The notes below the pieces were generated by a model. That model did not search any database, was not told the origin of the DNA, and saw only the letters and a list, made by a program, of their open reading frames with translations. From assembly GCF_006636205.1 (NCBI RefSeq), contig NZ_VIGB01000003.1, positions 1,984,001 through 2,048,000 on the forward strand: 64,000 bases of DNA. The letters run 5' to 3'. Below, piece after piece: positions 55,851-63,893 of this stretch (positions are counted from its first letter, which is position 1; every line of letters begins with the position of its first letter). This stretch comes from Kitasatospora acidiphila. Its GTDB lineage: Bacteria > Actinomycetota > Actinomycetes > Streptomycetales > Streptomycetaceae. A program made the position numbers and the translations under genes.

Positions 55851-56786
55851 ATGGAACTCGACCCCAGACGTCTCCGGGTGCTCCACGCGGTAGCCGTGCG
55901 AGGCGGCGTGGTGGACGCGGCGCGACTGCTGCACCTGACCCCCTCGGCGGTCTCCCAGCAACTCGCCCAGCTGGAGCGGGAAGTCGGCCAGCCGCTGGTG
56001 GACCGGTCCCGGCGCAGGGTCGGGCTCACCCCGGCCGGGCAGCTCCTCGCCGCCCGCGCCGAGCGCATCGAGCAGGAGCTGGCCGAGGCGCGCCGCGAAC
56101 TCGCCAGGGTGAGCGGGCGCGTGACCGGCCCGGTCGCCATCGCCGGGTTCTCCTCGGCCATCTGCCACCTCCTGGTCCCAGCGCTGCGTCAACTCACCAC
56201 CACCCAGCCGGACCTGGAGCCCAGGGTGGTGGAACTGGAGGGCCCCGTGGCCCTGCGCGAACTGCGGACCGGCGGGCTCGACCTGGTGGTCGCCGAGTAC
56301 GACGTGGGCGGTCCCGGCGCCACCGCGGACCCGGCCGGTCTCTCCACCGCGCCGGTCGCCGACGACGAGTACCGCGTCGTCCTGCCCGCCGATTGGTCGC
56401 CTCCGCCCGGCTCCGTGAGGGACCTGGCGGACCGTCCGTGGGTGGTCGGCCCTCCTGGGAGCGCCTGCGGGCGGGCGCTGGAGCGGATCTCCGCCGAGTA
56501 CGGCTTCACCCCGCACCACGCGCACACCGCCGTGGAGTTCCCCACCGTTCTCGCACTGGTGGCGGCCGGCCTCGGCGCGGCGATCGTCCCCAGCCTGGCC
56601 CTGGGCGGCACGCGCGCCGACTTCGTCAAGCTCCCCTCCCTGCCCGTCGCCGGCCACCGCCGCGTCGCCGCGCTCCGCCGCTCCTCGGGCTCCGGCCCCG
56701 ACCCACTGACGGAGGCCGTGATCGCGGCCCTGCGCGAGGCCGCGACGACGCTGGGGTTGAAACCACCTGCCGACGAAGCACTCTGA
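55851..56786 (+). CDS. LysR-family transcriptional regulator 2
   Basis: This 311-residue LTTR has the HTH DPRRLRVLHAVAVRGGVVDAARLLHLTPSAVSQQLAQLEREVGQPLV. An ArgP/OccR-like effector domain follows (VTGPVAIAGFSSAICHLLVPALRQL, DLVVAEYDVGG, FPTVLALVAAGLGAAIVPSLAL). It is divergent from the cyclase/CBU_0592 operon, with 86 bp between the starts, and is the likely regulator of that operon. It appears to be leaderless. Confidence 0.92.
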   Translation: MELDPRRLRVLHAVAVRGGVVDAARLLHLTPSAVSQQLAQLEREVGQPLVDRSRRRVGLTPAGQLLAARAERIEQELAEARRELARVSGRVTGPVAIAGFSSAICHLLVPALRQLTTTQPDLEPRVVELEGPVALRELRTGGLDLVVAEYDVGGPGATADPAGLSTAPVADDEYRVVLPADWSPPPGSVRDLADRPWVVGPPGSACGRALERISAEYGFTPHHAHTAVEFPTVLALVAAGLGAAIVPSLALGGTRADFVKLPSLPVAGHRRVAALRRSSGSGPDPLTEAVIAALREAATTLGLKPPADEAL

Positions 56787-56874
56787 CAGGTCAACGAGCG
56801 CTACCGGGCCAGGAATTCGACCCCCCGCCCACGCCGCGCCGGTGAACCTCGACGGAACGAGGATGGCGGCGCAT

Positions 56875-56932
56875 CGAAGCTCCGGTCGTTCAGGGCGACT
56901 TGGGAAGGTCATCCCGATCAACCGGAGCTTCG
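56875..56932. repeat. 12-bp inverted repeat pair, possible mobile-element scar
   Basis: CGAAGCTCCGGT (56875-56886) and its exact complement (56921-56932) flank 34 bp. No gene is in the surrounding 270 bp (56787-57056). It could be a terminator of LysR 2 or a miniature element end. The region just downstream has unfamiliar genes and a transposase scar. Confidence 0.45.
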
Positions 56933-57056
56933 TTGCGTTCGTGAGGGGCCGGACCGGGACCATCTCACACCGCCGTGGCCTGCGGACTCATGCGCTCATC
57001 GGGCCTTTGAAACGGCCCTGGGTGGCAGCGGGGACCGCGGCGACGGTGTCAGGTAC

Positions 57057-57335
57057 TCATGGCTGGCGGATGAGTGACTTGTCCGCGACGTTCACGCGGT
57101 AGGAGGCTCCTGGTTCCAGCGCCCCCGCGTGCAGCAGGGTGTTGAGGCCCTCCACGTCTACGCCTTGACGCTGGGAAAGTTCACGAGTCAGTCGCTCGAG
57201 ATCCTTGTCGGCACGTTCGTGTGCGCCGTCCAATGTCACCTCTTCGTGCACCACGCGGATTTCTCCTTCAGCGTCGTACAGGACGCAGGACCTGCTGGAC
57301 TTGACCCCGAGCTTGATGTTTGTCAGGAAGGTCAT
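57057..57335 (-). CDS. Hypothetical protein, second gene of a pair
   Basis: This 92-residue protein is not recognised. It has an N-terminal beta-rich half (FLTNIKLGVKSSRSCVLYDAEGEIRVVHEEVTL), a charged helical half (AHERADKDLERLTRELSQRQGVDVE) and a short end (PGASYRVNVADKSLI). Its ATG is 10 bp after the stop of the gene at 57346, with CAGGAGG-like sequence between. Base composition is lower in G+C than the neighbours, hinting at acquisition. Confidence 0.6.
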   Translation of the reverse strand: MTFLTNIKLGVKSSRSCVLYDAEGEIRVVHEEVTLDGAHERADKDLERLTRELSQRQGVDVEGLNTLLHAGALEPGASYRVNVADKSLIRQP

Positions 57336-57345
57336 CTCGTTTTAC

Positions 57346-57690
57346 TCACAGGAGGAAGATGGTATCCCAGGAATGCGTGATCGCACCCTGAGTGTTGGAA
57401 ATAGCGAAGACGGTTACAGAGTTCACGGCCGGATGGGTGAAGGCGCCTTCGAAGTGGGCTGGCAGCGGGCGGTCGGTGAACGGTTCACCGTTTTCAATGC
57501 CCGAAAATGCGCTGAAACCTGCGGCGTTCGTTCCCCCGGTAATTGTTCCAACATCTACTCGATTGAGCGCCGACTGGCAGAGTACGCCGCGCGTAGGGAA
57601 GTTCAGCGTTTTCAGGTCAACGCCGACGGCGCCCTCGCGAGACATAAGCCAAAGCCAGAATTCCACCATATGCTCCCTGGACTGTTCCAT
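57346..57690 (-). CDS. Hypothetical protein, first gene of a pair
   Basis: This product of about 114 residues is not recognised. It is probably a beta-rich fold with KTLNFPTRGVLCQSALNRVDVGTITGGTNAAGF, then HFEGAFTHPAVNSVTVFAISNTQGAITHSWDTIF. The start is uncertain: ATG 57690 is used, GTG 57699 and ATG 57669 (AGGGAG just upstream) are alternatives. It forms a two-gene unit with the 57057 gene. Codon use is less G/C-biased than in the neighbours. Confidence 0.55.
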   Translation of the reverse strand: MEQSREHMVEFWLWLMSREGAVGVDLKTLNFPTRGVLCQSALNRVDVGTITGGTNAAGFSAFSGIENGEPFTDRPLPAHFEGAFTHPAVNSVTVFAISNTQGAITHSWDTIFLL

Positions 57691-57699
57691 GAGTGACAC

Positions 57700-58095
57700 G
57701 CTCGCTGTTTGCCGGTGTACCAGGCGTCAGTCTTGCCGGATGGCATGACGCGCGGCATGGATGGGATCTGCGCACGATTGGCGTAGGGCACACCGAAGCT
57801 CGTGACGGCTCATGTGGCCGTCTTCGTCGGGCACCCTCCAGAGCGCTCGGACGACCGCTCGCGGATGCGCCGGAGCTGATGCTGTCGCAGGCTGGTGGTG
57901 TAACGCCTCGCGCGTGCGGATGCATCGCATTCAAGGTCCCGGGCCACGGTGTGGCCGTCATGCGTTTCATGGTCGGGAGCAACAGGCCATGGACTACTCA
58001 AGGGCAACAAGAAGCTGCAGGACACCGGCACAACGTTGCTTGGTTCGACGCTTGTGAAGGTGTGACCCTATCTAAGTGCGGGGGCCCGCGTTTCC
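57700..58095. other. Gene-free stretch in acquired-looking patch
   Basis: No supported coding sequence: open frames here have arginine/alanine-poor, non-family translations on both strands. Base composition is more even than in the rest of the window. Apart from a GCGGGGGCCCGC inverted repeat just before the hydrolase gene, nothing is recognised. Confidence 0.4.
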
Positions 58096-59217
58096 ATGCT
58101 GAAATCCTTTGCACGTCGGCGACGAGGTCACGGCCGCCTTCCGGATGAGCCCTGCCTCAGTGACGGTGACCAGACCTTCATTCGCAGGGTCGTGACCGCA
58201 TTCATGACCCGCCATGGTGTGCCAGGCGCCTCGGTGGCGCTCACCGATCAGGGCCGTCTGGTCTACGTCGAAGGGTTCGGCGTGACGGATCCGGCGACGA
58301 ATGCACTCGTCACCCCCGGCCATCTCTTCCGCATCGCCAGTGTCTCCAAGCCCATCACGGCAGTCACTATCTTCCGCTTGATCGAGCTGGGGGAACTCCG
58401 CCTCGGCGACATCGTTTTCGGTTCGTCCGGCATCCTGGGCAACAGGTTCGGCACACAGCCCTACCATCAGGGTGTCGACCAGATCACTGTGCAGCACCTG
58501 CTGGAACACTCCAGCGGCTGGGCCCAGTCGCAGGACCCGATGTTCGAGCACCTTGAGCTGAGCCAACGGCAGCTGATCGATCGCATGCTGGACACCGAAC
58601 TCCTCACACACGCACCAGGCTCGACGTTCGAGTACCTCAACTTCGGGTACTGCCTGCTGGGGCGGATCATTGAGGCATTGACCGGGCTCCCCTACGAAGA
58701 CGCCGTACGCAGGTACGTTCTTGCTCCCTGCGGCATTACCGAGATGTACCTGGCAGGCGACTCCCTGGCCGAACGGCGCAACAACGAGGTCGTCTACGTG
58801 CAGCAGGGTGCGGTCAGCCCGTACGACATCCGTATCTCCCGCATGGACTCCCATGGCGGCTGGATTGCGTCCCCCACCGAACTGATGCGCTTCCTGGTAC
58901 GCGTGGACGGCTTCCCCACCAAGCCGGATCTGCTGTCGCCGGACTCGATCGCGACCATGTGCACTCCGTCGACTGCAGTCGGCGCCGGTGGCTACGCCAA
59001 GGGATGGGCTACCAACGCGGTTGGCAACCGGTGGCACCTCGGTGATCTCCCAGGCACTGCATCGGTCATGGTCCGCACCAGTGGTGGAAAGGGATGGGCG
59101 GTGCTGGTCAACTCACGCAACGATGCTGAGCTCGACACGATGCGCATCGACCTCGACAACCTCATGTGGACAATTGTCGGTCATATTTCCACCTGGCCCC
59201 CTGTCGACCTCTTTTGA
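58096..59217 (+). CDS. Serine hydrolase (class C beta-lactamase/esterase family)
   Basis: This 373-residue penicillin-binding-fold hydrolase has the catalytic S-x-x-K in FRIASVSKPITAV and the Y-x-N in FEYLNFGYCLLG. The third motif is probably H-x-G in WHLGDLPGTASVM. No signal peptide is visible (N-terminus MLKSFARRRRG), so it may be cytosolic. Relatives include esterases, D-aminopeptidases and beta-lactamase-like proteins. Its surroundings suggest horizontal gain. Confidence 0.85.
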   Translation: MLKSFARRRRGHGRLPDEPCLSDGDQTFIRRVVTAFMTRHGVPGASVALTDQGRLVYVEGFGVTDPATNALVTPGHLFRIASVSKPITAVTIFRLIELGELRLGDIVFGSSGILGNRFGTQPYHQGVDQITVQHLLEHSSGWAQSQDPMFEHLELSQRQLIDRMLDTELLTHAPGSTFEYLNFGYCLLGRIIEALTGLPYEDAVRRYVLAPCGITEMYLAGDSLAERRNNEVVYVQQGAVSPYDIRISRMDSHGGWIASPTELMRFLVRVDGFPTKPDLLSPDSIATMCTPSTAVGAGGYAKGWATNAVGNRWHLGDLPGTASVMVRTSGGKGWAVLVNSRNDAELDTMRIDLDNLMWTIVGHISTWPPVDLF

Positions 59218-59714
59218 AGCGGCCCTCTGTGTAGGGGCGGGGACTGGCCCTGTGGCTGGTGCTCCGTTTCCGTTCCCCGCCGCTTCAAACCGTGCATGCA
59301 GCTGGCCCGAGCCTGGCCGACCATCAGAGCGGCCTGCCTGTACGCCACTGCGAATGCCAACGGAGTCCGCAGCAACATCCATGCGCCACACTGTACTTGG
59401 GGTGACAGCAAGTGGCGCGCACGTACCACCCCGCAGACGTCGCCCAAGTGGCCGGGGCGCTCGCCGCCGCCCTCCGCGAGCAGTTCCCGCCGCGAACTGG
59501 AGTCCGTGCATGAGGGTGCCCCGGCGGCGCCAGGAGTCCCAGCGGCGGACCTGGTGCTCGTCCAGTCCGGCCAGGGTCTTCGAGCTCTGGAACGGGGCCG
59601 GCGAGCAGCCCAGGTCAACGGCCCGCCCGCTGCCCGGGTGACCGCATCACGGAGAGCGGGCGGGCAGCGGCCGGCGCAGCACCTCGGCGGGCGATCCGGG
59701 TGATTGCCGGTCGA
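59218..59714. other. Region with transposase scar
   Basis: No intact gene is present. The minus strand at about 59480-59600 carries a recognisable end of a DDE transposase (separate entry). The rest, including GC-rich DNA around 59620-59700, has nothing I recognise. Confidence 0.4.
59480..59600 (-). pseudogene. IS701/IS4-like transposase C-terminal scar
   Basis: Reading the minus strand gives SSKTLAGLDEHQVRRWDSWRRRGTLMHGL. The pattern (A)GLDxHQVRxWxxWxRxxTLxM is the C-terminal signature of streptomycete IS701-type transposases just after the last catalytic acid. The usual continuation LAxAFL is lost, and the frame is disrupted on both sides. Confidence 0.5.
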
Positions 59715-60152
59715 TCAGAAGGTGCGCTGGGTGAACCAGCTGGACTGGCTGGACGGGTTGTGCAGGTCGACGGTGGTGCCGGAGAGGCGGCCGTCGGCGC
59801 CGCGGACACCGGTGTAGCGGCCGAGCGGGCCTTGCGACCAGGCGAGGGTGAAGTGGATGTTCTCGCCGTCCACGGCACCGTCCTGGAGGGTCGCGACGGT
59901 GTTGCCCGACGAGGCGCTGCCGTAGAGGCTCCCGTCGCTGTCCTGCCTGATGTTCACATGCACGGTGGCGTTGGTCTGGAAGATGTCCCAACTGCCGCTG
60001 GCATTGAAGCCGGCGGAGCGGACGGCCCGCGCAGCCCGGGGCGCAGTGCTCGCAGCGCTCGCCGGCGCGGCAACGGCGGCCCCGACGGTGGCGAGGAGAA
60101 CCGCGACGACTGCCGCCGTGACGAGCTTGGGCTTGCGGCGCGAAGCAGACAT
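59715..60152 (-). CDS. Secreted small beta-rich protein
   Basis: This 145-residue product has a clear signal peptide (RRKPKLVTAAVVAVLLATVGAAVAAPASA-A) and a mature domain of about 110 residues. The domain consists of alternating beta strands: GSWDIFQTNATVHVNIRQDSDGSLYGSASSG, IHFTLAWSQGPLGRYTGVRGADGRLSGTTVDLHN. It has the look of a small lipocalin- or avidin-like beta barrel, but I cannot assign a family. No cysteines are seen. The ATG at 60152 is preceded by GGAGG. Confidence 0.72.
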   Translation of the reverse strand: MSASRRKPKLVTAAVVAVLLATVGAAVAAPASAASTAPRAARAVRSAGFNASGSWDIFQTNATVHVNIRQDSDGSLYGSASSGNTVATLQDGAVDGENIHFTLAWSQGPLGRYTGVRGADGRLSGTTVDLHNPSSQSSWFTQRTF

Positions 60153-60607
60153 GAATCCTCCAGAGGCAGGTGGGTCGGCCCCGCTGGATCGTGCACGGAG
60201 CCCTCGCTGGTGGAGCTACCCATCCGCATACTCACAAGTCCTGGATTCACTCCAATGAGCCGATGGATAGCTGATGTTGATTAGACATCGGCTCACGACG
60301 GGCAGGCGACCGACCGCAATCGGTCGACCATTCACCTTTAAGCGAAATGACGGACCATCAGTTGAGTGAAAACAGCTTCCTGGTCTGAGCGCATGACAAT
60401 CCGATCTTCCGCACCCCGCATCGCCACGCTCACCGCCGTGGCAGCAGCGGCGGCACCGGCTTCGGCGGTGGCTACAACGGAGAGTCGGGCGCAGTCCGGC
60501 CAGTCCGGAACCGCCGGGCGACGGGCATGATGGTCATCGCCTGGTAACGCAGGGGGCGATCGGCCGTTGAGACGGCAGGCACTGATCCAACGCACCGAAG
60601 GACGGCG
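60153..60607. other. Mostly gene-free stretch, possible 45-residue peptide
   Basis: No family is recognised. A 45-residue frame at 60393-60530 (+) starts MTIRSSAPRIATLTAVAAAAAPASAVA, which resembles an export signal, but it ends soon after and has no ribosome site. It may be a remnant of a secreted-protein gene. The A/T-rich segment 60270-60370 may hold promoters for the secreted protein. Confidence 0.35.
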
Positions 60608-61183
60608 ATGACGGACGACGAGCAGTCGCAGGGCACGGCGAGCTTCCTGCTGGAGATGGGAATGCTCAAGCGGGCGAAGCGGTCCGGTTGGTGGATCGCC
60701 GGAGTCAAGGACCCGGAAACCATTGCTGAGCACAGCTTCCGGACGGCCGTGGTCGGCGCCGTGCTCGCCATGATGGAGGGTGCGGACCCGGCAAAGGTGG
60801 CGCTGCTGTGCACCTTCCACGACACCCAGGAAACCCGCATCGGCGACATCCCCCACATCGGCCGCCGCTACCTCACCGCCGCCTCCAACGAGCGAGTGAC
60901 GGCTGATCAGGTCAGTGCCGCGCACCCGGCCGTCATCGCCGGGGTCCAGGCGATCACGGCGGAGTACGAGAATGCCGAGAACCTCGAAGTCACGGTTGCC
61001 CACGACGCCGACAAGCTCGAATGCCTGATCCAGGCCGTCGAGTACCGCGAACAGGGCTACCAGAACATCCAGCCCTGGATCGACAGCAGCCTTGCGAGCC
61101 TCAAGACCGCCTCGGCGCGCACACTCGCTGAGGCGGCGCTCACCATGACCTCCGTGGAGTGGCAGAAGGTCTACCTCAGCTGA
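60608..61183 (+). CDS. HD-domain phosphohydrolase (YfbR-like)
   Basis: This 191-residue helical metal enzyme is of the HD family related to 5'-deoxynucleotidase YfbR. The metal ligands are the histidine in IAEHSFRTAVV, the HD pair in CTFHDTQETRIGDIPH, and the aspartate in VTVAHDADKLECLIQAVEY. YfbR dephosphorylates deoxynucleoside monophosphates; the substrate here is inferred. The ATG at 60608 follows AAGGACGGCG. A hairpin terminator follows. Confidence 0.85.
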   Translation: MTDDEQSQGTASFLLEMGMLKRAKRSGWWIAGVKDPETIAEHSFRTAVVGAVLAMMEGADPAKVALLCTFHDTQETRIGDIPHIGRRYLTAASNERVTADQVSAAHPAVIAGVQAITAEYENAENLEVTVAHDADKLECLIQAVEYREQGYQNIQPWIDSSLASLKTASARTLAEAALTMTSVEWQKVYLS

Positions 61184-61193
61184 TCGCCAGAGC

Positions 61194-61222
61194 CCCTGTA
61201 GGCGCCCCAGGCGCCTACAGGG
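61194..61222. terminator. Terminator between HD gene and DUF397 gene
   Basis: Perfect 12-bp stem CCCTGTAGGCGC (61194-61205) with its complement at 61211-61222 and a 5-nt loop. It lies between converging genes and is probably bidirectional. Confidence 0.75.
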
Positions 61223-61228
61223 CATGGG

Positions 61229-61441
61229 TCAGCTACCGCACTCAGCGGCGAAGCGGATGAACGAAGACCAAGCGGTGGAGGTGACCTGGAGCCAGGGGCC
61301 GGCGGGGTCCTTGGAGTCGCGGATGTGGATGGTCGCCGCCGACGCTGCCACTTCCACGCACTGGCCGCCTTCTGCACCGCTGTGGCTGCTCTTGAACCAC
61401 TGCAGGGCCTGGTGGGTTTCGGCGGTCTCACAGGCGTTCAT
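61229..61441 (-). CDS. DUF397-domain protein
   Basis: This 70-residue DUF397 protein has the family pattern WFKSSHSGAEGGQCVEVA, then IHIRDSKDPAGPWLQVTSTAWSSFI. These small proteins partner XRE regulators of the WhiJ type and can antagonise them in development and antibiotic production. The ATG overlaps the stop of the XRE gene (ATGA), showing translational coupling. Confidence 0.92.
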   Translation of the reverse strand: MNACETAETHQALQWFKSSHSGAEGGQCVEVAASAATIHIRDSKDPAGPWLQVTSTAWSSFIRFAAECGS

Positions 61442-62250
61442 TGGTCTCCCAGCAGCTTCTCGATGTAGGTCAACGACTCACGAGGAGTCAGCGCCTGGGC
61501 TCGGATGATCCCGTAGCGCGAGTTGAGGGCACGAACCTCCTCGCGATCAGTGACTAGTGTGCTACGGCCCTGCGTTTCCAGGTAGCAGATTTGCTCACCA
61601 CCTTTGCGAGCGAACAGGGTGAAGCCACCGTCGATGCCCGCGTGATCCTCTCGGTCCAGGGGCATGATCTGCATCTCGACATTGCGTCTGTGCCCGGTGA
61701 GGAGGAGGTGCTCCAGTTGGCCGCGCCAGCCTGCCGAACCACCGAGTCGCCGCAAGACGACAGACTCCTCCATCACGAAGCTGAACAGCGGTGTGAGCCG
61801 GGTTGCGAAGACCTGCTGGCGGGCCAGGCGGGCAGCAACTCGCTGCTCGATGACGGTCTCATCCAGGAGAGGTCTGCGCATCGCAAGCAACGCCCGCATG
61901 TACTCCTCGGTCTGCAGCAGGCCGTTCACCACGTGCGTGTCGTACGCACACAGCTCAACAGCCTCCGCCTCCAAGCGCGCCGCATCCCTGAAGAACGCGG
62001 GGTAGCGTGCCCGTGCGACCTCGTCCTTCATCGCAATGAGCAAGCCGCCCGCGTTCACCGCCTGGTCGGCCATGTCGATCAACTCAGGCCTGGGGATGCG
62101 GCGGCCCTGTTCCACCGACGCGATCAGGTCCTCGCCGTAGCCCACCTTCAGGCCCAGCTCGGCTCGGCTCAAACCCGCGCGCTCGCGCAGGAGTTTCAGT
62201 TGGCGGCCGAAGGCCCGCAGGAGGCCCGCGTTTTCGTCCTGGTCCGCCAT
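61438..62250 (-). CDS. XRE-family regulator with DUF5753 (WhiJ-like)
   Basis: This 270-residue regulator has the N-terminal HTH FGRQLKLLRERAGLSRAELGLKVGYGEDLIASVEQGRRIPRPEL. The DUF5753 effector domain includes LCAYDTHVVNGLLQTEEYMRALL and ends with SLTYIEKLLGD. ATG 62250 is chosen because AAGGGTGG lies upstream; GTG 62259 is also in frame. It belongs to the WhiJ/AbaA-like three-part module with the DUF397 gene and, nearby, a HATPase-type anti-sigma-like gene. Confidence 0.93.
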   Translation of the reverse strand: MADQDENAGLLRAFGRQLKLLRERAGLSRAELGLKVGYGEDLIASVEQGRRIPRPELIDMADQAVNAGGLLIAMKDEVARARYPAFFRDAARLEAEAVELCAYDTHVVNGLLQTEEYMRALLAMRRPLLDETVIEQRVAARLARQQVFATRLTPLFSFVMEESVVLRRLGGSAGWRGQLEHLLLTGHRRNVEMQIMPLDREDHAGIDGGFTLFARKGGEQICYLETQGRSTLVTDREEVRALNSRYGIIRAQALTPRESLTYIEKLLGDQ

Positions 62251-62351
62251 GTCGGCCACCCTTCGTCACGCATGCATACGGTCGGCTACCAGAACAATAC
62301 GGACAGCCATGGCAGCGCGTGGCCGAAAACCGGCGAATTCCCTCGCACGTG

Positions 62352-63239
62352 CTATCCAGCCGCCTCGCCACGCAGCAGGCTGCGAGCCAGCGCCGCGCCA
62401 CGACGGTTGAGTTCGACGGCGGCCGCGTCCCGGGAAGACAGCACCCTGGGCTCAACTCCCGTGCAGCGGCGGCAGATCGTGCCGCCACCCGGCATCGGGT
62501 CGGCGCAGTGGCCGCACTCCCCCATCGCCACCGCAGGCGCCGCCGCCTCGCACTCCGCTGGCATCTTGCGCTGCAAGCGCGAGCGCAGCAGGCCCAGCGG
62601 CGAAACGATCCCCGCAGGCAGATCCCCCAGCAGCGCGATGCGCAGTCGTCGCTCGTCGGGATCTCGGGCGAGCCACTCGGCTACCAGCGGGGCCAACTCC
62701 AGGGCTTCGACCACGCCGAGGCGGACCGGCTTGTGACCAGCCGTCAGCCGGGTCAGGAGCTTGGCGGCGGCAGCTCTGCGCTCGCCGTCGGAGTCGTCAG
62801 GAGGGTCCGTCGCCTTGATAGGTGGGGAGGTTTTCTCCTCAGTCTTCAAAACCTGGGGGGAACTGCCGACGTCCCGACTCACCGCTTCACCGAGTGCCGG
62901 GCTTTGGCCAACGCTTCGCCAGGCGGCATCGATCTCATGATGGTCAGTCAACGGCACACTGCTGACCAGCACTCGCGTCGACCACGTGCCCTCGACCGGA
63001 TCCTGCGTGCGGCGGATGTGGAGGTAGCCCTCCTCGATCAGCTGGGCGCGGGCGCGCGAGACCGCCATGCGGCCCTCGGGCATGCGCTTGCCGATGGTGA
63101 GGATGGTGTCACGACTGCCGGGCGGCAGAGACAGCGCCCACAGCAGCAGGGTCTTCGCGGTGGCCCGCAGACGCGGGTGGCGGATGATGTCGTGTGACGC
63201 CCGGACATACCGCTCGGGCGCGATAAAGTGAACGTGCAT
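62352..63239 (-). CDS. Winged-helix protein with C-terminal zinc ribbon
   Basis: This 295-residue protein has an N-terminal HTH (ERYVRASHDIIRHPRLRATAKTLLLWALSLPPGSRD, then MAVSRARAQLIEEGYLHIRRTQDPVEGTW), a polar linker and a helical middle. The C-terminal CGHCADPMPGGGTICRRC is a four-cysteine zinc ribbon. Such proteins are common in streptomycetes near XRE/DUF397 modules but are uncharacterised. A DNA-binding role, perhaps replication- or plasmid-like, is likely. The ATG at 63239 gives MHVHFIAPERYVR, the usual family N-terminus. Confidence 0.8.
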   Translation of the reverse strand: MHVHFIAPERYVRASHDIIRHPRLRATAKTLLLWALSLPPGSRDTILTIGKRMPEGRMAVSRARAQLIEEGYLHIRRTQDPVEGTWSTRVLVSSVPLTDHHEIDAAWRSVGQSPALGEAVSRDVGSSPQVLKTEEKTSPPIKATDPPDDSDGERRAAAAKLLTRLTAGHKPVRLGVVEALELAPLVAEWLARDPDERRLRIALLGDLPAGIVSPLGLLRSRLQRKMPAECEAAAPAVAMGECGHCADPMPGGGTICRRCTGVEPRVLSSRDAAAVELNRRGAALARSLLRGEAAG

Positions 63240-63456
63240 GAGGAGATACCGCTCCCGTGCCGGACCCCGGGGTGTTCCAGCACCGCCGGGGTCAACTATC
63301 GCTTTGTGGTCGCACGGTAGCACGGCGTAAGCGGAGTTCGCCTTCGAACAGGCGGACAGGACATCCGCGTACGCCGCCGCAGCAGCGACGTACAGCCAGC
63401 CAGGGTACGGGGGTTGCTGCTGGTCAGAGCCCTACCGACCCGGCACGCTGCTCCGC

Positions 63457-63893
63457 ATGGAATCTCTCGACTTCCCTCTCCCTGCCACTCCCGAACGGGA
63501 GTTCGCCATGCAGTTCAGCTCCACGCCCGCGGCGCCCGGCTGGCGCGGCGGCTGGTCTCGCAGTACCTGGAGAGCTGGGGCCACGACTACGACTCGCCGC
63601 TCAACGAGAAGCTGACCCTGATCACCGCTGAGCTCGCCGCCAACGCCGTGTGCCACGGATACGTGCCGGACCGGGACTTCAAGGTCAGGCTGACGCTGGG
63701 GCAGACCACCGCTCGCGTGGAAGTGAGTGACACCCGGACCGAGCGCAAGCCCCCGGAGGAACCCCAGGAGCCGCAACCCGACGCCGAGTCGGGCCGCGGA
63801 CTTCTCCTGGTGGCCGCGCTGGCCGAGCGCTGGGGAACGGTTCCCCGCCCGGCAGCGCCCGGCAAGACGGTCTGGGCTGAGTGCACCCACTGA
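63457..63893 (+). pseudogene. HATPase (RsbW/AbaA-like anti-sigma) gene with 1-base frameshift
   Basis: The ATG at 63457 starts MESLDFPLPATPEREFAMQFSST, a normal N-terminus for streptomycete ATP-binding anti-sigma-like proteins. Near 63528 a base appears to be missing. The reading must shift to continue as RGARLARRLVSQYLESWGHDY, then EKLTLITAELAANAVCHGYV (N-box), VRLTLGQTTARVEVSDTRTERKPP (G1) and ESGRGLLLVAALAERWG (G2), stopping at 63891-63893. The total length is one base short of 146 codons. It would complete the WhiJ-like module. Whether this is a true mutation or a read error cannot be told here. Confidence 0.75.
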
